The translations under genes and the position numbers were made by a program. Shown in pieces: positions 26,126-35,868 of a stretch of DNA of 64,000 nt. The DNA is from CAVVEQ01 sp963806635 (GTDB lineage Bacteria > Chloroflexota > Anaerolineae > Anaerolineales > Anaerolineaceae): positions 1,550,001-1,614,000 of the forward strand of contig CAWDZA010000015.1 of NCBI GenBank assembly GCA_963806635.1, written 5' to 3'. Within the stretch, counting starts at the first letter, position 1. The number at the start of each line of letters is the position of its first letter. Under the pieces are notes generated by a model. It saw only the letters and a list, made by a program, of their open reading frames with translations, was not told the origin of the DNA and did not search any database.

Positions 26126-28644
26126 TCAAGGCGTCCGGGTGCGGGTGGGTGTGTTGGTCTTGCACCCGCCAAGCTCGATGGGCGTCTGACAGATGACGAT
26201 CTGCGTCCTGGTCGGCGTCAGCGTGTTCGTCGGCGTCTGCGTTGGTGTGCGCGTGATCGTCGGTGTCAGGGTGGTGGTGCTCGTAGGCGTGGACGTGATC
26301 GTGCGTGTGCTGGTGCGCGTTGGCGTCAGTGTGCGCGTCGGTGTAATAGTAAAGGTAAGAGTGATCGTTCGCGTCAGCGTGACCGTGTAGGTGATCGTGG
26401 GCGTGTAGGTGTTCGTCACAGTCGGAGTATTCGTTCTGGTCGGCGTATTCGTGTTGGTAGGCGTATTTGTGCGCGTATTCGTCACCGTAAAGGTCAGGGT
26501 GATAGTCGGGGTTCGAGTGATCGTGCGCGTCTGCGTGATGGTTGGTGTATTGGTCCTCGTGCGGGTAACAGTCGGCGTACGGGTAACCGTCGGAGTTCGG
26601 GTGACCGTTGGGGTATTTGTGATCGTGGGTGTCAGTGTTATCGTCCGTGTGCTCGTTGGTGTGCGGGTGATGGTTGGTGTACGTGGTTGGAGTTGGTGTT
26701 CTCGTTATGGTAGGTGTCACCGTACGCGTGATGGTGCTGGTGGTGGTCGGGGTGGGCGCGGTGATCGAGAAGTGATCCACAATCACGCTGGATTTCTTGC
26801 GGTTATCCAGGTTGCGGGCCAGAACCACCAGGGTGTAATCACCATCCTGGATAAGACCGGCATTCACGCTGCCCTGCAGCCAGGTGTTCACCCAGGGGGT
26901 GCGGCTGTTGCAGCTCCCGCCGAAGATGCAGTACTGGCTGGTGTTGTCGCTGGACCAGCTCACCAGGTAACCGTTGGAATCGTACACATAGAAGTAGACG
27001 AACTCCGTCCCAGCCGGGTCGGTGCCATCGATGATCGCCCGGATCCAGAACGCGCTGGAGATCGGCGAGCTGTTGGAATATTGCAGGGTGATGTTCGGCC
27101 CTTCCCGCCCGGTCATCGACATCGAACAGGTGCGGGCGGTTTCCTCATCAGACCCGATCTTGTAGACCAACCCGGCATTGAAATCGCTCGGCCAGTAATA
27201 CATTTGGGCCTGGACTGGTGCCGGAGGCGTTACGGAAAGAGCCAGGGTCGGGTTGGCATTGAATGGGTATTGCCGGAAGTTGGGCGTCTGCCAGAAGGTG
27301 AATGGCGTGGAGTAGACCCATTTGAACCAGCCGGATTGCCCCGGGTAGACCCGGTAATTGGGCGTGGGCATGATGTGCGAGATCGGGTAGGTGGTCTCGT
27401 TGGCTGGGTCGTAGAGTTTGTTCGCGTTTGATTCCCAGGCATAGTAATCGAAGATATGCCCGCTCATGGGGTCTTCGAACTCCGAATGCCAGCCGCCGTT
27501 GTAGTTCAGGCTGGCCGCGCTCAGCCAGACACTGTTGTCGGGGTCGTTGTTGCGCAGATAGGCTTCAACAGCATTCCCGCCGTTTTGGATGGTGAGCTGT
27601 TCGCCGGCATTTCCTGTTTGTGCTTCGGTATCATTAACGAACAATCCGCAATCCGGTGTGGGAGTGGGTGTGGCGGTCGTGGTAGAGGTGGCGGTGGGTG
27701 TCAGCGTTTCGGTTGGGGTCATCGTGGCCGGGGGCGGGGTAAAGGTCCAGGTGGGCAAAAAGGCCATCCCGCCGGTCAGACCTGTGACGCGTGAGGTGCG
27801 GAACTTTTCAACGATTCCCTCGCGCATGGCTGTCAACCGCATGGTCGGCCACCAGGTGGAAAGGAAGGGTGTGATCAGGTTGTGCCGGTAGGTGAGTGTA
27901 ACCCGCACCCGGTCGCCAGGTCCGCCGGCATCATCCACTGCACGCACCAGGTTCCAGCTTCCGATCTCCACTTCCTCGCAATGCTGCGGGAACAGGAAAT
28001 CGTTCGGGTTGCCACCGCCCGGGATCGGGCTAAAGAAGAAATTGTTGGGCTGCAGGCCGAAGAGCACTCCCTCATCCTGGATGACCCGGTTGGAGCAGGT
28101 GGTTACATTAAAGAAACCGGGCAGGCTTGGGTTGCCACGGTGATCCTGATGAAACAACCCGTCGTCTCAGGGTGGTAAAAGCGGCGGTGAGAAAATCTTC
28201 ATAATTGCCGGAAACTGGGTCGTCCAGGTTATAGGCGATCCCCGTGGCGCCCTGCAGCGAAACATCCCGGATGGTCAGCAGACGGGCAAAATCCTGCAAT
28301 GGGACCGAGATGTCATCAACCTGGTTGCCGATCGCATCTTCAATTACACAATCCGCTGATCCGTCTGTTTCCTCCGCAGCGGTCAATCCCAGGTCAGCAG
28401 TCAAGGCGTTCACCGCCGCTGTGCAGTATTGCGAATCATAATTCCCGGTGACCGCATAGCGCACGCCGAACCTGGCCCCGTTTTCGATTGCAAGCCAGGC
28501 CTGAAGAATGCGCCCGAACTCGATGATCCCGAAGACCAGCAGCAGGAGGATGGGCAGCGCGATGGCAAACTCCACCATCGATTGCCCGGGATTGCTCCTC
28601 AGGTGGCTCCTAAATCTGGAAAACTGCAGGGTTACTTTCTTCAT
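26126..28644 (-). CDS. TadE-type pilin-like protein with very long secreted domain and Thr-rich tail, frame broken
   Basis: The start at 28644 gives a TadE signature: SNPGQSMVEFAIALPILLLLVFGIIEFGRIL, the Flp/Tad prepilin-like N-terminus. The frame breaks near 28165 and continues with FHQDHRGNPSLPGFFNVTTCSNRVI. A large extracellular part follows: a Thr-Pro linker, a jelly-roll-like domain and a second domain (VYFYVYDSNGYLVSWSSDNTSQYCIFGG). A second break near 26690 leads into about 190 residues of TPT/TRT/TIT repeats ending CQTPIELGGCKTNTPTRTRTP. The whole is about 839 residues. It probably sits on the cell surface. Frame breaks in a tandem-repeat tail can be assembly artefacts. Confidence 0.7.
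26195..26750. repeat. Low-complexity hexamer-like tandem repeat encoding Thr-rich tail
   Basis: A GT-rich (plus strand) degenerate repeat built from GTCGGCGTN-type units. It codes for the TPT/TRT/TIT tail on the minus strand and gives a long Val-Gly open frame on the plus strand that is not a gene. Slippage here could change tail length or frame. Confidence 0.75.
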
Positions 28645-28649
28645 CAGGT

Positions 28650-30501
28650 TTACTCCGAGATTCGGGTGTAGATTCGGGAGGCAATATCCAGGAAGATGCC
28701 TTCCAATGCAGCGCCGGATGGCGCGTAGTAATACTGACCGCAGATACGCCGCGGACCAACCGTCTGGCAGGGATCGGTCTGCCGGTCGCCATCATCGCCC
28801 ACGGCAGCCATGTAGCGCAGAAGCTGCTCGCCGATGGAAACATTGAATGGGTCGCTGGTATCACCGCCAGCCGCGCCAAGACCGATGGTGTAGATCGAGA
28901 TCTCATTGCCGCCAGGTTCGTTCAAGTTCAGTGATTTGGTCAGCGCGGCGGTGTCGGTCATATCCAGGGCATAATCGAGTACACTGTAATCCCCGTTTAT
29001 GGAGCTTGTTGTTCCGTTCCAAGCAGGTGCCCAAATAGAGCCGGGTGGGCAGGTCGTCGAAGCAGTATCGATGCAGTGACGCGGGGTGAATTGATCATCA
29101 AAGCATTTGGAATTCCACCAACCCTGACCCATACCGCCGGTGCAGAAACCGTTGGGGTAATGCGAATCAATGGTCGGGTCGGTATTGGTGGTGTCGCTCA
29201 GGTTGACCATACCATCCGAAAGGAACACGATCACCCACACCGAACCGGAGCGTCCAAACCCGCGCAGGATGTTGGATGCCACCCGGATGCCGCAGCCGGT
29301 GCAGGTGGAAAGTGGGGAGTTGGAATCCCCGGGAACAACGTTATCCCCGCTTCAGTATAAATTCCATCGGCAGTCCATATCATAGGCATCATTCTTGTTC
29401 CAGGCATCGCAGGGAACTCCGCCCCAGCCCCAGTAATCGTGGGATTCATCCCATCGGTCAAATTCCCCGGGGTTATGTCCCGAAGGATCATTCACATCGC
29501 AGCACAGCGGGTGGGACACATTCTCCTGGCAGGTAGGCAGGGCATCGTCACGGTCCAACCCATCACCATCGCGGTCTTCCGGGTTGACCGGATTGAACTC
29601 ACCCGGGAACATCTTCCACTGCGGCCACATCAACGCGTAAGGCGCATCATTGTGCAGCGGAATGGCATCGATCGCATCCGAAGCCTCTTCAAGGTGGGTC
29701 TCGGGGTTAATGGCACTGTTCTGCCCCAGGTTGAAGCGGGTAACTGCCTGGCTGTCAAAGGTCACGATCCCCACCCGGTCATACCCGTCATAAAGATGCC
29801 CCAGCAGGGCATTGGCGGCATCTTTCGCCTGGAGAAGCGGCTGGCAGGAGTTTGTGGCGTTGCAGGACGCGTCATAATTATCCACGTACGGGCAGTTCTC
29901 GCCGGCAGCCACATAGGACGCACAAAGCGATCCTAACGTGTCCGATGCCATCGATTCCGATGTATCGAACACCAGCACCATATCAACCGAGGCGGCTTCC
30001 GCGATCGCGTCCGTCTGCAGGGGGATATTGGAAAATCCGAGCATGTGCAGGAAATAAAGCGGCGCGTCCAGGGTGGCCTTCACCCAAACCAGTTTACGGG
30101 GTTGTTTGAGCAATCCTGTAACAGGATCAGGGACGTTGGTGATCGGGCAGCGGTTGTAGAAATCTGGAGCCACGCTGGCAAGGTCGTTATCCCGGAAGCC
30201 GTCAAAATCGGAATCGCACAGGCGGATATCGCAGCTGGACGTTGTTGGGATCGATATTCTGCAGCTTGAGGATTTCCACCGCGGAGTTGGTCATCTTTGG
30301 GATCACGTCCGCTTCGTGCCCCGGTTCCTGGCGCTTGAACTCGTTGGCGGCTGCCACTGCGGCTGAATCGACCGCCCGTTTTAGCTGACCGTAGGTTACA
30401 TAGAGAGAACCGGAATCAACCGCCAAACCAATAAAGAACACCAGCGCGAGCGCCGCGATTGCGAAAATGACCAGCGTCTGACCTTTTTGGTTTGTTTTCA
30501 T
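28650..30501 (-). CDS. TadG-like protein with von Willebrand factor A domain, frame broken
   Basis: The ATG at 30501 gives MKTNQKGQTLVIFAIAALALVFFIGLAVDSGSLYVTYGQLKRAVDSAAVAAANEF, the TadE/TadG-like N-terminus (residues 1-60). A break near 30225 leads to a VWA domain: VDMVLVFDTSESM (MIDAS DxSxS) and later VGIVTFDSQA. A second break near 29350 restores the frame to VASNILRGFGRSGSVWVIVFLSDGMVNL and the C-terminus. The full protein is about 617 residues. It lies between two TadE-like genes in a single operon. Tad proteins of this type are pilus-associated pseudopilins or secreted adhesins. Confidence 0.75.
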
Positions 30502-30505
30502 ATCA

Positions 30506-31297
30506 TTACGGTGACGGGCTCGGGGTTGGGGTTGGCGATCCGGGGGGAAGGGGCATGATCGTGTAGGCATGGATTTGGAAGGGGTTGGGAATGAATTGGG
30601 TGATCAGGGGCAGGTTCAGCACCTGGTTGTAACAATAAAAGAACTCGACCGCCACATAACCTTTCGCGTCGGGTACATTGGGACCGTAAGCCAGTAGCTG
30701 GTTGCTTACCGTCGTCGCGGTGTAGTGCGGGGAGCTGCGTACCACGTTGCCCTGGCAATCACGGGTCCAGTTATCTCCATCTGGACCTGAAGCGGCAGTG
30801 TAGTTATCGTGATTGGATAGCGCCCAGTAATTGCCATCTCCTGCCGGATCATCCAGTGGCCAGGCGTTGGTGACCTGGTTGTGGCTGATGGTGAAAACCG
30901 TCACCACCACGTCATCCATCGCCGGGTTGATAAGCATGAAAGGGTTCAGTCCGTTGCAGAAGTCCCCGTCCCAGCAGGAAGCGGAGCCAATGGTGGGTGA
31001 AAAAATGCAGGAGGTATCGTAGAAAAAGTTGAATTCATTAGGAGTGGAGCAGTTGTAATCACCTGGCGGGATGCCCCCACCCGCAACGATCTCCTTGATC
31101 TGCGGATCGCGCTGCGAGGCAAAACGGGCTGCCTCGCGGGTCAGGTCCAGCACATCCAGGTAGCGGCCAATGAAGAATACTACCTCCACCATGCCGATCA
31201 GCATGATCAGCAGCACAGGCAGGATCAGCGCCAGCTCCAGAAATGCCTGGCCGCGCTTGGGATCTTTCCTTGAGATTCGGAATCGGTTTAAATTCAT
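30506..31297 (-). CDS. TadE-family pilin-like protein
   Basis: An intact protein of 263 residues from the ATG at 31297 (a TTG nine bases upstream is possible). The N-terminus KRGQAFLELALILPVLLIMLIGMVEVVFFIGRYLDVLDLTREAARFASQR matches the TadE N-terminal helix. The rest is a Cys-containing extracellular domain ending in a short PTPTPSPSP tail. It is first in a three-gene minus-strand Tad locus and the other two genes follow at once. No TadA/TadB secretion machinery is visible in the window, so it must lie elsewhere. Confidence 0.8.
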   Translation of the reverse strand: MNLNRFRISRKDPKRGQAFLELALILPVLLIMLIGMVEVVFFIGRYLDVLDLTREAARFASQRDPQIKEIVAGGGIPPGDYNCSTPNEFNFFYDTSCIFSPTIGSASCWDGDFCNGLNPFMLINPAMDDVVVTVFTISHNQVTNAWPLDDPAGDGNYWALSNHDNYTAASGPDGDNWTRDCQGNVVRSSPHYTATTVSNQLLAYGPNVPDAKGYVAVEFFYCYNQVLNLPLITQFIPNPFQIHAYTIMPLPPGSPTPTPSPSP

Positions 31298-31523
31298 GGC
31301 TCGCAACCTTTGCGCGCTTTTAATCCAAATCTAATTTACATCACCGGGAGGCGAAAGTCAACCAGTTGAAGGCAACTGTAAGCCAATTGTAATCCAAACT
31401 GAATGTCTTTGTAACCAAAATCGGACAAAACCACCCATATTTTTCACCGTAAAGGGTCCGCTGGTTTGATCACCAAAATATTTTCGTGTGGCTCATGTTG
31501 TTCATGGTCATTTTTCCCCACAC

Positions 31524-31552
31524 TTGACATTTCCTCTCAGGGATGAAATAAT
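31524..31552 (+). promoter_or_regulatory. Predicted promoter of the LuxR-type gene
   Basis: TTGACA at 31524-31529 and AATAAT at 31547-31552 with a 17-base spacer. The SOS-like palindrome at 31553-31570 starts directly after the -10. Confidence 0.55.
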
Positions 31553-31570
31553 ATAGAACATTATTTCTAT
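31553..31570. promoter_or_regulatory. SOS-like palindrome before the LuxR-type gene
   Basis: Perfect palindrome ATAGAA-CATTAT-TTCTAT, 11 bases before the ATG at 31581. It has the same ATAGAA-N6-TTCTAT half-sites as the phage-operon operator at 16656-16673, and its AGAAC...TTCT core matches the lexA box in 11 of 14 positions. Confidence 0.55.
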
Positions 31571-31580
31571 CGGAGTTTTC

Positions 31581-32015
31581 ATGACCCGCATCATTATGAT
31601 CCCGGACGATTCTTCCATCATCTATACCCGCTCCACCCTCGCACCGGAAACGATCGTTCGGTCGATCAACTCCGACGGTGTCCAATCCAACCTGGAAGTG
31701 CTCGAATCCCTCACCCTCACCATCGACCCGGCAGCCATGCAGGCCAGCAGCATGGGTGATCTGGTATTGATCTACTCCCGCCCGCTCTCATCTCCTGCCT
31801 CGGAAATAACCACCCCCTCCCGCGAGCTCACCTTCCGCCAGCAGCGTATCCTGGCTGATCTGTGCGAAGGGTTCACCCAAAAGGAGATCGCGCGGCGGGA
31901 AGGGATTTCCCTGCGTACAATAGGTGTGGAGGTGGCCACACTCAAGCAGGCAGTCCCAACTCTGGCCAGCCTTTGCCGAGGTGTCCGCCCTTTCCGGGGA
32001 CTGGAAAATATTTGA
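31581..32015 (+). CDS. LuxR-type helix-turn-helix protein with novel N-terminal region
   Basis: A 144-residue protein. The C-terminal 65 residues form a LuxR/GerE-type HTH (ELTFRQQRILADLCEGFTQKEIARREGISLRTIGVEVATLKQ), which has the typical conserved Gly-x-T-x-KEIA core. The first ~75 residues (MTRIIMIPDDSSIIYTRSTLAPETIVRSINSDGVQ...) do not match a receiver or a known ligand-binding domain that I recognise. The promoter region carries an SOS-like palindrome, so DNA-damage control is suggested. Its TGA overlaps the -35 of the FMN riboswitch promoter, so it is next to but probably not part of the riboflavin transporter operon. Confidence 0.8.
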   Translation: MTRIIMIPDDSSIIYTRSTLAPETIVRSINSDGVQSNLEVLESLTLTIDPAAMQASSMGDLVLIYSRPLSSPASEITTPSRELTFRQQRILADLCEGFTQKEIARREGISLRTIGVEVATLKQAVPTLASLCRGVRPFRGLENI

Positions 32016-32040
32016 CACTGCCCGCGGATTTGCTTATACT
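32012..32040 (+). promoter_or_regulatory. Promoter of the FMN riboswitch-transporter operon
   Basis: TTGACA at 32012-32017 and TATACT at 32035-32040 with a 17-base spacer, just upstream of the riboswitch. Confidence 0.8.
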
Positions 32041-32052
32041 AGTGGTGCAAAC

Positions 32053-32166
32053 AATCCTTCAGGGCAGGGTGAAATTCCCGACCGGTGGTCATAACCCACC
32101 AGCACTTAAAAAGTGCAGACCCGGCGAAATTCCGGGGTCGACGGTACAGTCCGGATAAAAGAAGGC
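32053..32166 (+). ncRNA. FMN riboswitch (RFN element)
   Basis: The conserved RFN blocks are present in order: TTCAGGGCAGGGTGAAATTCCC, GACCGGTGGT, AACCCACCAG, GTGCAGACCCGGCGAAATTCCGGGGTCGACGGTACAGTCCGGAT and AAAAGAAGG. This binds FMN and turns off riboflavin biosynthesis or transport genes. It is followed by a hairpin with a T-run at 32198-32228, so control is probably by transcription termination. Confidence 0.95.
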
Positions 32167-32197
32167 TCATTAATCAAACCGAAAGGTTTGGTCATCT

Positions 32198-32228
32198 GCC
32201 CTGAGGTCGCTTGCCCAGGGTATTTTTT
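32198..32228 (+). terminator. Riboswitch-controlled attenuator terminator
   Basis: GCCCTG ... CAGGG stem followed by seven T, ending directly before the ATG at 32230. The right arm also provides the only AGGG-type ribosome site, so the hairpin may block both transcription and translation. Confidence 0.75.
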
Positions 32229-32229
32229 T

Positions 32230-33033
32230 ATGCGCGCCGCAGAAAACCAACCAAAAAGACCCTCCTTTCAGCAGGTCATCATTCGCAGAAGGATCTGGGT
32301 CCTGCTTCTATCCATTTTCCTCTTACTGGCAGGCTGGAGCCTGGCGGTTTCGATTTTCCGCCTGCCATCCTTCATCCTTCCCTCTCCGGTGGAGGTCGCC
32401 GCCCGCACGTGGAAAGCCATTCTGGATGGCTCCCTTCTCTACCACGCCGCAGCCACCCTGCTGGAGGTGCTGTTGGGTATGGCTTTCGGGATCAGCGCTG
32501 CGCTGCTCCTGGGCTACGCCCTGGCAAAATCCCGCCTGTTGGAGAATATCCTCTCCCCCTACATCGTCGCCAGTCAGGCCATCCCCGTGGTTGCCATCGC
32601 CCCGCTGCTCATCATCTGGTTCGGTCCTGGGCTGGCTTCCAAAGTGTTGATCTGCGCCCTCATCGTCTTCTTCCCCGTGTTGGTCAACACGCTGGTGGGA
32701 TTGCGCAGTGTGCCAGAGCACCTGCGCGATCTGATGCGTTCCATGCGCGCCAGCCGTCAGCAAACCCTACGCTACCTGGAGGTTCCCTCCGCCCTGCCGC
32801 TGGTTCTGGGGGGCTTGCGTATCGGTGCCACCCTGGCTGTGATCGGTTCGGTGGTTGGCGAGTTCGTCGGTTCCGACCGTGGACTTGGATTCCTGATCAA
32901 TCTCGCGCGCGGTCAATATGATACCCCCCTGGTCTTCGGTACGGTTTTCACCCTCATTCTGCTGGCTCTCATTCTCTATGGACTGGTGGCCGCCCTGGAA
33001 AAACGCTACCTGAAATGGCAGCAGCCAAAATGA
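32230..33033 (+). CDS. ribX: Riboflavin ABC transporter permease
   Basis: A 267-residue permease from the ATG at 32230. It has six or so membrane helices and the SsuC/TauC-type EAA region (VNTLVGLRSVPEHLRDLMRSMRASRQQTLRYLEVPSALPLVLGGLRIG). A longer in-frame frame upstream overlaps the riboswitch and is unlikely. The FMN riboswitch and the order permease, binding protein, ATPase match the RibXY riboflavin importer known from Chloroflexota. The sequence itself is only generic SsuC-like, so the substrate comes from the riboswitch. Confidence 0.85.
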   Translation: MRAAENQPKRPSFQQVIIRRRIWVLLLSIFLLLAGWSLAVSIFRLPSFILPSPVEVAARTWKAILDGSLLYHAAATLLEVLLGMAFGISAALLLGYALAKSRLLENILSPYIVASQAIPVVAIAPLLIIWFGPGLASKVLICALIVFFPVLVNTLVGLRSVPEHLRDLMRSMRASRQQTLRYLEVPSALPLVLGGLRIGATLAVIGSVVGEFVGSDRGLGFLINLARGQYDTPLVFGTVFTLILLALILYGLVAALEKRYLKWQQPK

Positions 33034-33049
33034 TAAATTGGAGTTATTG

Positions 33050-34048
33050 ATGAAACGAACCTTTTTCGCCTTGATATTTCTTGTCTTTCTCGGCGCCTGC
33101 CAGGCACAGCCGGCTTCCTCGCCCTCAGCCGCCGCAGGCGGAACAGCTTCGCCGCTTACCCCCATTCGCCTGCCAGTGGGGTATATCCCCAACATTCAGT
33201 TCGCGCCGCTTTATGTTGCCATGGAGCAGGGCTTTTTCCGCGAGCAGGGATTGGATGTGACCCTGGATTACAGCACCGAGCTCGATAGTGTTTCCCTGGT
33301 GGGCGCAGGCGAACTGCCTTTCGCCATAGCCTCGGGTGAGCAGGTGCTCCTTGGCCGCGATAAAGGTTTACCGCTGGTCTATACCCTGGCCTGGTACCAG
33401 GATTACCCGGTGGGTGTGGTCTCGCTCAAAGATGCCAGCATCACCACCCCTGCCGATCTTAAAGGAAAGCGGATTGGCATACCCATGCTCTCCGGCGCCA
33501 GCTACATTGGTCTGAACGCCCTTCTTACCTCCGCCGGACTCACCGAAAAGGATGTTTCCCTGGATGTGATCGGCTTCACCCAGTTGGAATCCCTGGTAAG
33601 CAAACGGGATGAAGCTGTGGTGGTCTACGCTGCCAACGAGCCTGTGCAGCTTGAGGCAAAGGGGTACGCAACCAACCTGCTGCGTACTTCGGATTTCAAC
33701 AACCTGGTTGGCAACGGTCTGGTCACCAACGAGGACCTGATCCGAAAAAACCCTGAGCTGGTGCGAAAAATGGCAACCGCCATTTTGCAGGGGATTTTAT
33801 TCACGATCGATAATCCTGATCAAGCCTACTCGATCAGCCGCAAGTATGTTGAAAACCTGGGTGAGAATGACCCTGTGCAGAAAATGGTGCTGGCCAAATC
33901 CATCGAAATGTGGAAAAGCGCAAAGCCCGGCTTTTCAAACCCCGCTGCCTGGGAGAATATGCAAATAGTCCTGCTTGGCATGGGACTGCTTGAAAAACCG
34001 CTTGATCTTTCCTCTGCCTACACCAACGATTTTTGGCCGGGGAAATAA
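33050..34048 (+). CDS. ribY: Riboflavin ABC transporter substrate-binding lipoprotein
   Basis: A 332-residue NMT1/THI5-like binding protein. The lipobox is IFLVFLGAC (Cys near residue 17). The family pattern includes IRLPVGYIPNIQFAPLYVAMEQGFFREQGLDVTLDY, LKGKRIGIPMLSGASYIGLNALL and VYAANEPVQLEAKGYATNLL. RibY of Chloroflexota is a known member of this family that binds riboflavin. The start is the ATG at 33050 (GGAG nearby). Its TAA overlaps the ATPase ATG. Confidence 0.85.
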   Translation: MKRTFFALIFLVFLGACQAQPASSPSAAAGGTASPLTPIRLPVGYIPNIQFAPLYVAMEQGFFREQGLDVTLDYSTELDSVSLVGAGELPFAIASGEQVLLGRDKGLPLVYTLAWYQDYPVGVVSLKDASITTPADLKGKRIGIPMLSGASYIGLNALLTSAGLTEKDVSLDVIGFTQLESLVSKRDEAVVVYAANEPVQLEAKGYATNLLRTSDFNNLVGNGLVTNEDLIRKNPELVRKMATAILQGILFTIDNPDQAYSISRKYVENLGENDPVQKMVLAKSIEMWKSAKPGFSNPAAWENMQIVLLGMGLLEKPLDLSSAYTNDFWPGK

Positions 34049-34809
34049 TGGAAATCCTGGCCGACGCGGTTCTTGAGGTACGCAATCTGGGGGTTTCCTT
34101 CCAGGATGACCAGGGTGAGCTGGAGACCCTCCAGGAAGCCAGCTTCTCCCTGGCTCCCCAGGAATTCGTCTGCCTCATCGGTCCTTCGGGCAGCGGCAAG
34201 ACCACCCTCCTGCGTGTGCTGGCCGGCTTGCTCACCCCCACCTCCGGCGAGGTGATCTTCCATGGCGACCATCCCCCGCGGATCGGGCTTGTCTTTCAGC
34301 AGGCCAACCTGATGCCCTGGCGCAGCGCCCTGGCTAACATCACCCTGCCGCTGGAAATGCAGGGCGTGCCCAAGGCAGAGGCAGAGCGCAAAGCGTGCGA
34401 GTGGATCGAAATAACCGGGCTGGAGGGCTTTGAGAACGCCTGGCCAAAGGAACTTTCCGGCGGTATGGCTCAGCGGGTGGCCATCGCCCGCGCCCTGATC
34501 CAATCTCCCGATCTGCTTCTCCTGGATGAACCGTTCGGCTCGCTGGACGCACTCACGCGCGAGAATATGGGCGATGAACTGCTGCGCATCTGGCAGCATG
34601 AACGTAAGACCGTTTTGATGGTCACCCACTCCATTTCGGAAGCCTTGCTTCTTTCAGACCGGGTGCTTGTTTTCTCCCCCCGCCCCGGGCGCATCCGCAC
34701 CGAGCTGCTGGTCGATCTGCCCCGCCCGCGCTCGGAGGATGTCCGTTATTCCCCCCAGTTTATCGATCTGGCCCGCTCCCTGCGCTCAGCCATCACCAGC
34801 GGCGATTAA
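34048..34809 (+). CDS. ABC transporter ATP-binding protein of the riboflavin importer
   Basis: A 253-residue NitT/TauT-type ATPase. It has Walker A IGPSGSGKTTLL, Q-loop VFQQANLMPWRSALANI, signature LSGGMAQRVAIARAL, Walker B LLLLDEPFGSLDALTR and the H-loop MVTHSISEAL. It overlaps the ribY stop (TAATG), so it is translationally coupled. Its stop overlaps the stop of the convergent holB gene at 34806-34809. Confidence 0.9.
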   Translation: MEILADAVLEVRNLGVSFQDDQGELETLQEASFSLAPQEFVCLIGPSGSGKTTLLRVLAGLLTPTSGEVIFHGDHPPRIGLVFQQANLMPWRSALANITLPLEMQGVPKAEAERKACEWIEITGLEGFENAWPKELSGGMAQRVAIARALIQSPDLLLLDEPFGSLDALTRENMGDELLRIWQHERKTVLMVTHSISEALLLSDRVLVFSPRPGRIRTELLVDLPRPRSEDVRYSPQFIDLARSLRSAITSGD

Positions 34810-35825
34810 CCCGCTTTATCCAGCTCCGGCCAACTTAATAGCGTAACCTCCAGCAGCAGGCGGATGTTGGCGTTGTTATCCAGCTTCCAAAGCGCGGAAT
34901 TCAGGTCCTTCAGGCAGCCAAGCGCAACTGCAGGGCTCACAATCCCCGCCAGTCTGCGGATCTCATCCGTAATATCAATATTGATGATGGAATCAGCCAC
35001 CCCTGTTCCTGCAAGATAAATATCCCGCCACAGCCCGCACCATGTCTGCAGGGTTTGCCTCAGTTCATCCCTTGTCTGGTTCATCTTTTCATTTCGCCGG
35101 GAAACCCTTTCGGCGAACGCAAACCGGGCGATCAAGTCATCCTGAAGCAGTTGCAGACCTTCGGTCAGGTGTGCCCGGCGCGCTTCAAAAAGGTCCTTCG
35201 ATCTGCCCAGCGCGATCGCCCTGCCCGGGCAGCCGTCGGCGATATGTGCCAACGTTTCAACCGGCGCAGTCTTCAATCCCTCCACATTCTGCAGTGCCTC
35301 AGCCAGATCAGAAGGTCGGAGCGGGCGCAGGCGGATGTGCTCGCAGCGCGAAGAAATGGTGGGCAGCAGGCTTTCGGGGGATTCCGCAGTGAGCAGCAGC
35401 ACAACCCGGTCCGGAGGCTCTTCTAAAACCTTTAATAAAGCGTTCTGAGCATCCTCGGTGGCTTCCTGGAAGTTCAGCAGCAGCGCGATGCGAACTTTGG
35501 ATTCATAAGGGGCAAGAGCCAGGGCGCGCTGAAGTTCGCGCACCTGCTCGATCAAAATACGTGTACGCTCAGGGTTTCGGCGGACGATGGAAAGGTCAGC
35601 CTGTTGTTCCTTGCAGATCCCCTTGCACGCCCGGCACACACCGCAGAATTCACCCGGCGCAGGCGGGTTTTGGCAATTCAACGCCTGGGCAAAGCGCAGG
35701 GCCAGGGTGCGCCGCCCAATCCCCTGCGGTCCGGTGAAGAGGTACGCCTGGCGGGTCGTTCCCCGGCTGATATGCTTTTGCAGCAAGCCCACCGCCCATT
35801 CCTGCCCGATGTAGTTCCAATCCAT
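34806..35825 (-). CDS. holB: DNA polymerase III delta-prime subunit
   Basis: A 339-residue clamp-loader subunit starting MDWNYIGQEWAVGLLQKHI at the ATG 35825. The AAA+ core has the degenerate Walker A TGPQGIGRRTLA (Arg in place of Lys, as usual in delta-prime), a four-Cys zinc module (CGVCRACKGICK), ALLLNFQEATEDAQNALLKVLEEPP and the sensor-like LLTAESPESLLPTISSRCEHIRL (SRC motif). This assigns it to the clamp loader, which opens the sliding clamp at replication forks. It ends convergently with the riboflavin ATPase. Confidence 0.85.
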   Translation of the reverse strand: MDWNYIGQEWAVGLLQKHISRGTTRQAYLFTGPQGIGRRTLALRFAQALNCQNPPAPGEFCGVCRACKGICKEQQADLSIVRRNPERTRILIEQVRELQRALALAPYESKVRIALLLNFQEATEDAQNALLKVLEEPPDRVVLLLTAESPESLLPTISSRCEHIRLRPLRPSDLAEALQNVEGLKTAPVETLAHIADGCPGRAIALGRSKDLFEARRAHLTEGLQLLQDDLIARFAFAERVSRRNEKMNQTRDELRQTLQTWCGLWRDIYLAGTGVADSIINIDITDEIRRLAGIVSPAVALGCLKDLNSALWKLDNNANIRLLLEVTLLSWPELDKAG

Positions 35826-35868
35826 GCGCACGATTGTAGCATACCTCCCCTGACCTTCGCCCAGGGAT

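Noticed and set aside
26193..27431. Long plus-strand open frames rich in Val-Gly (VGVFVLVGV-like)
   Set aside because: They are the reverse reading of the Thr-rich tandem repeat in the minus-strand TadE-type gene and have no start context or domain.
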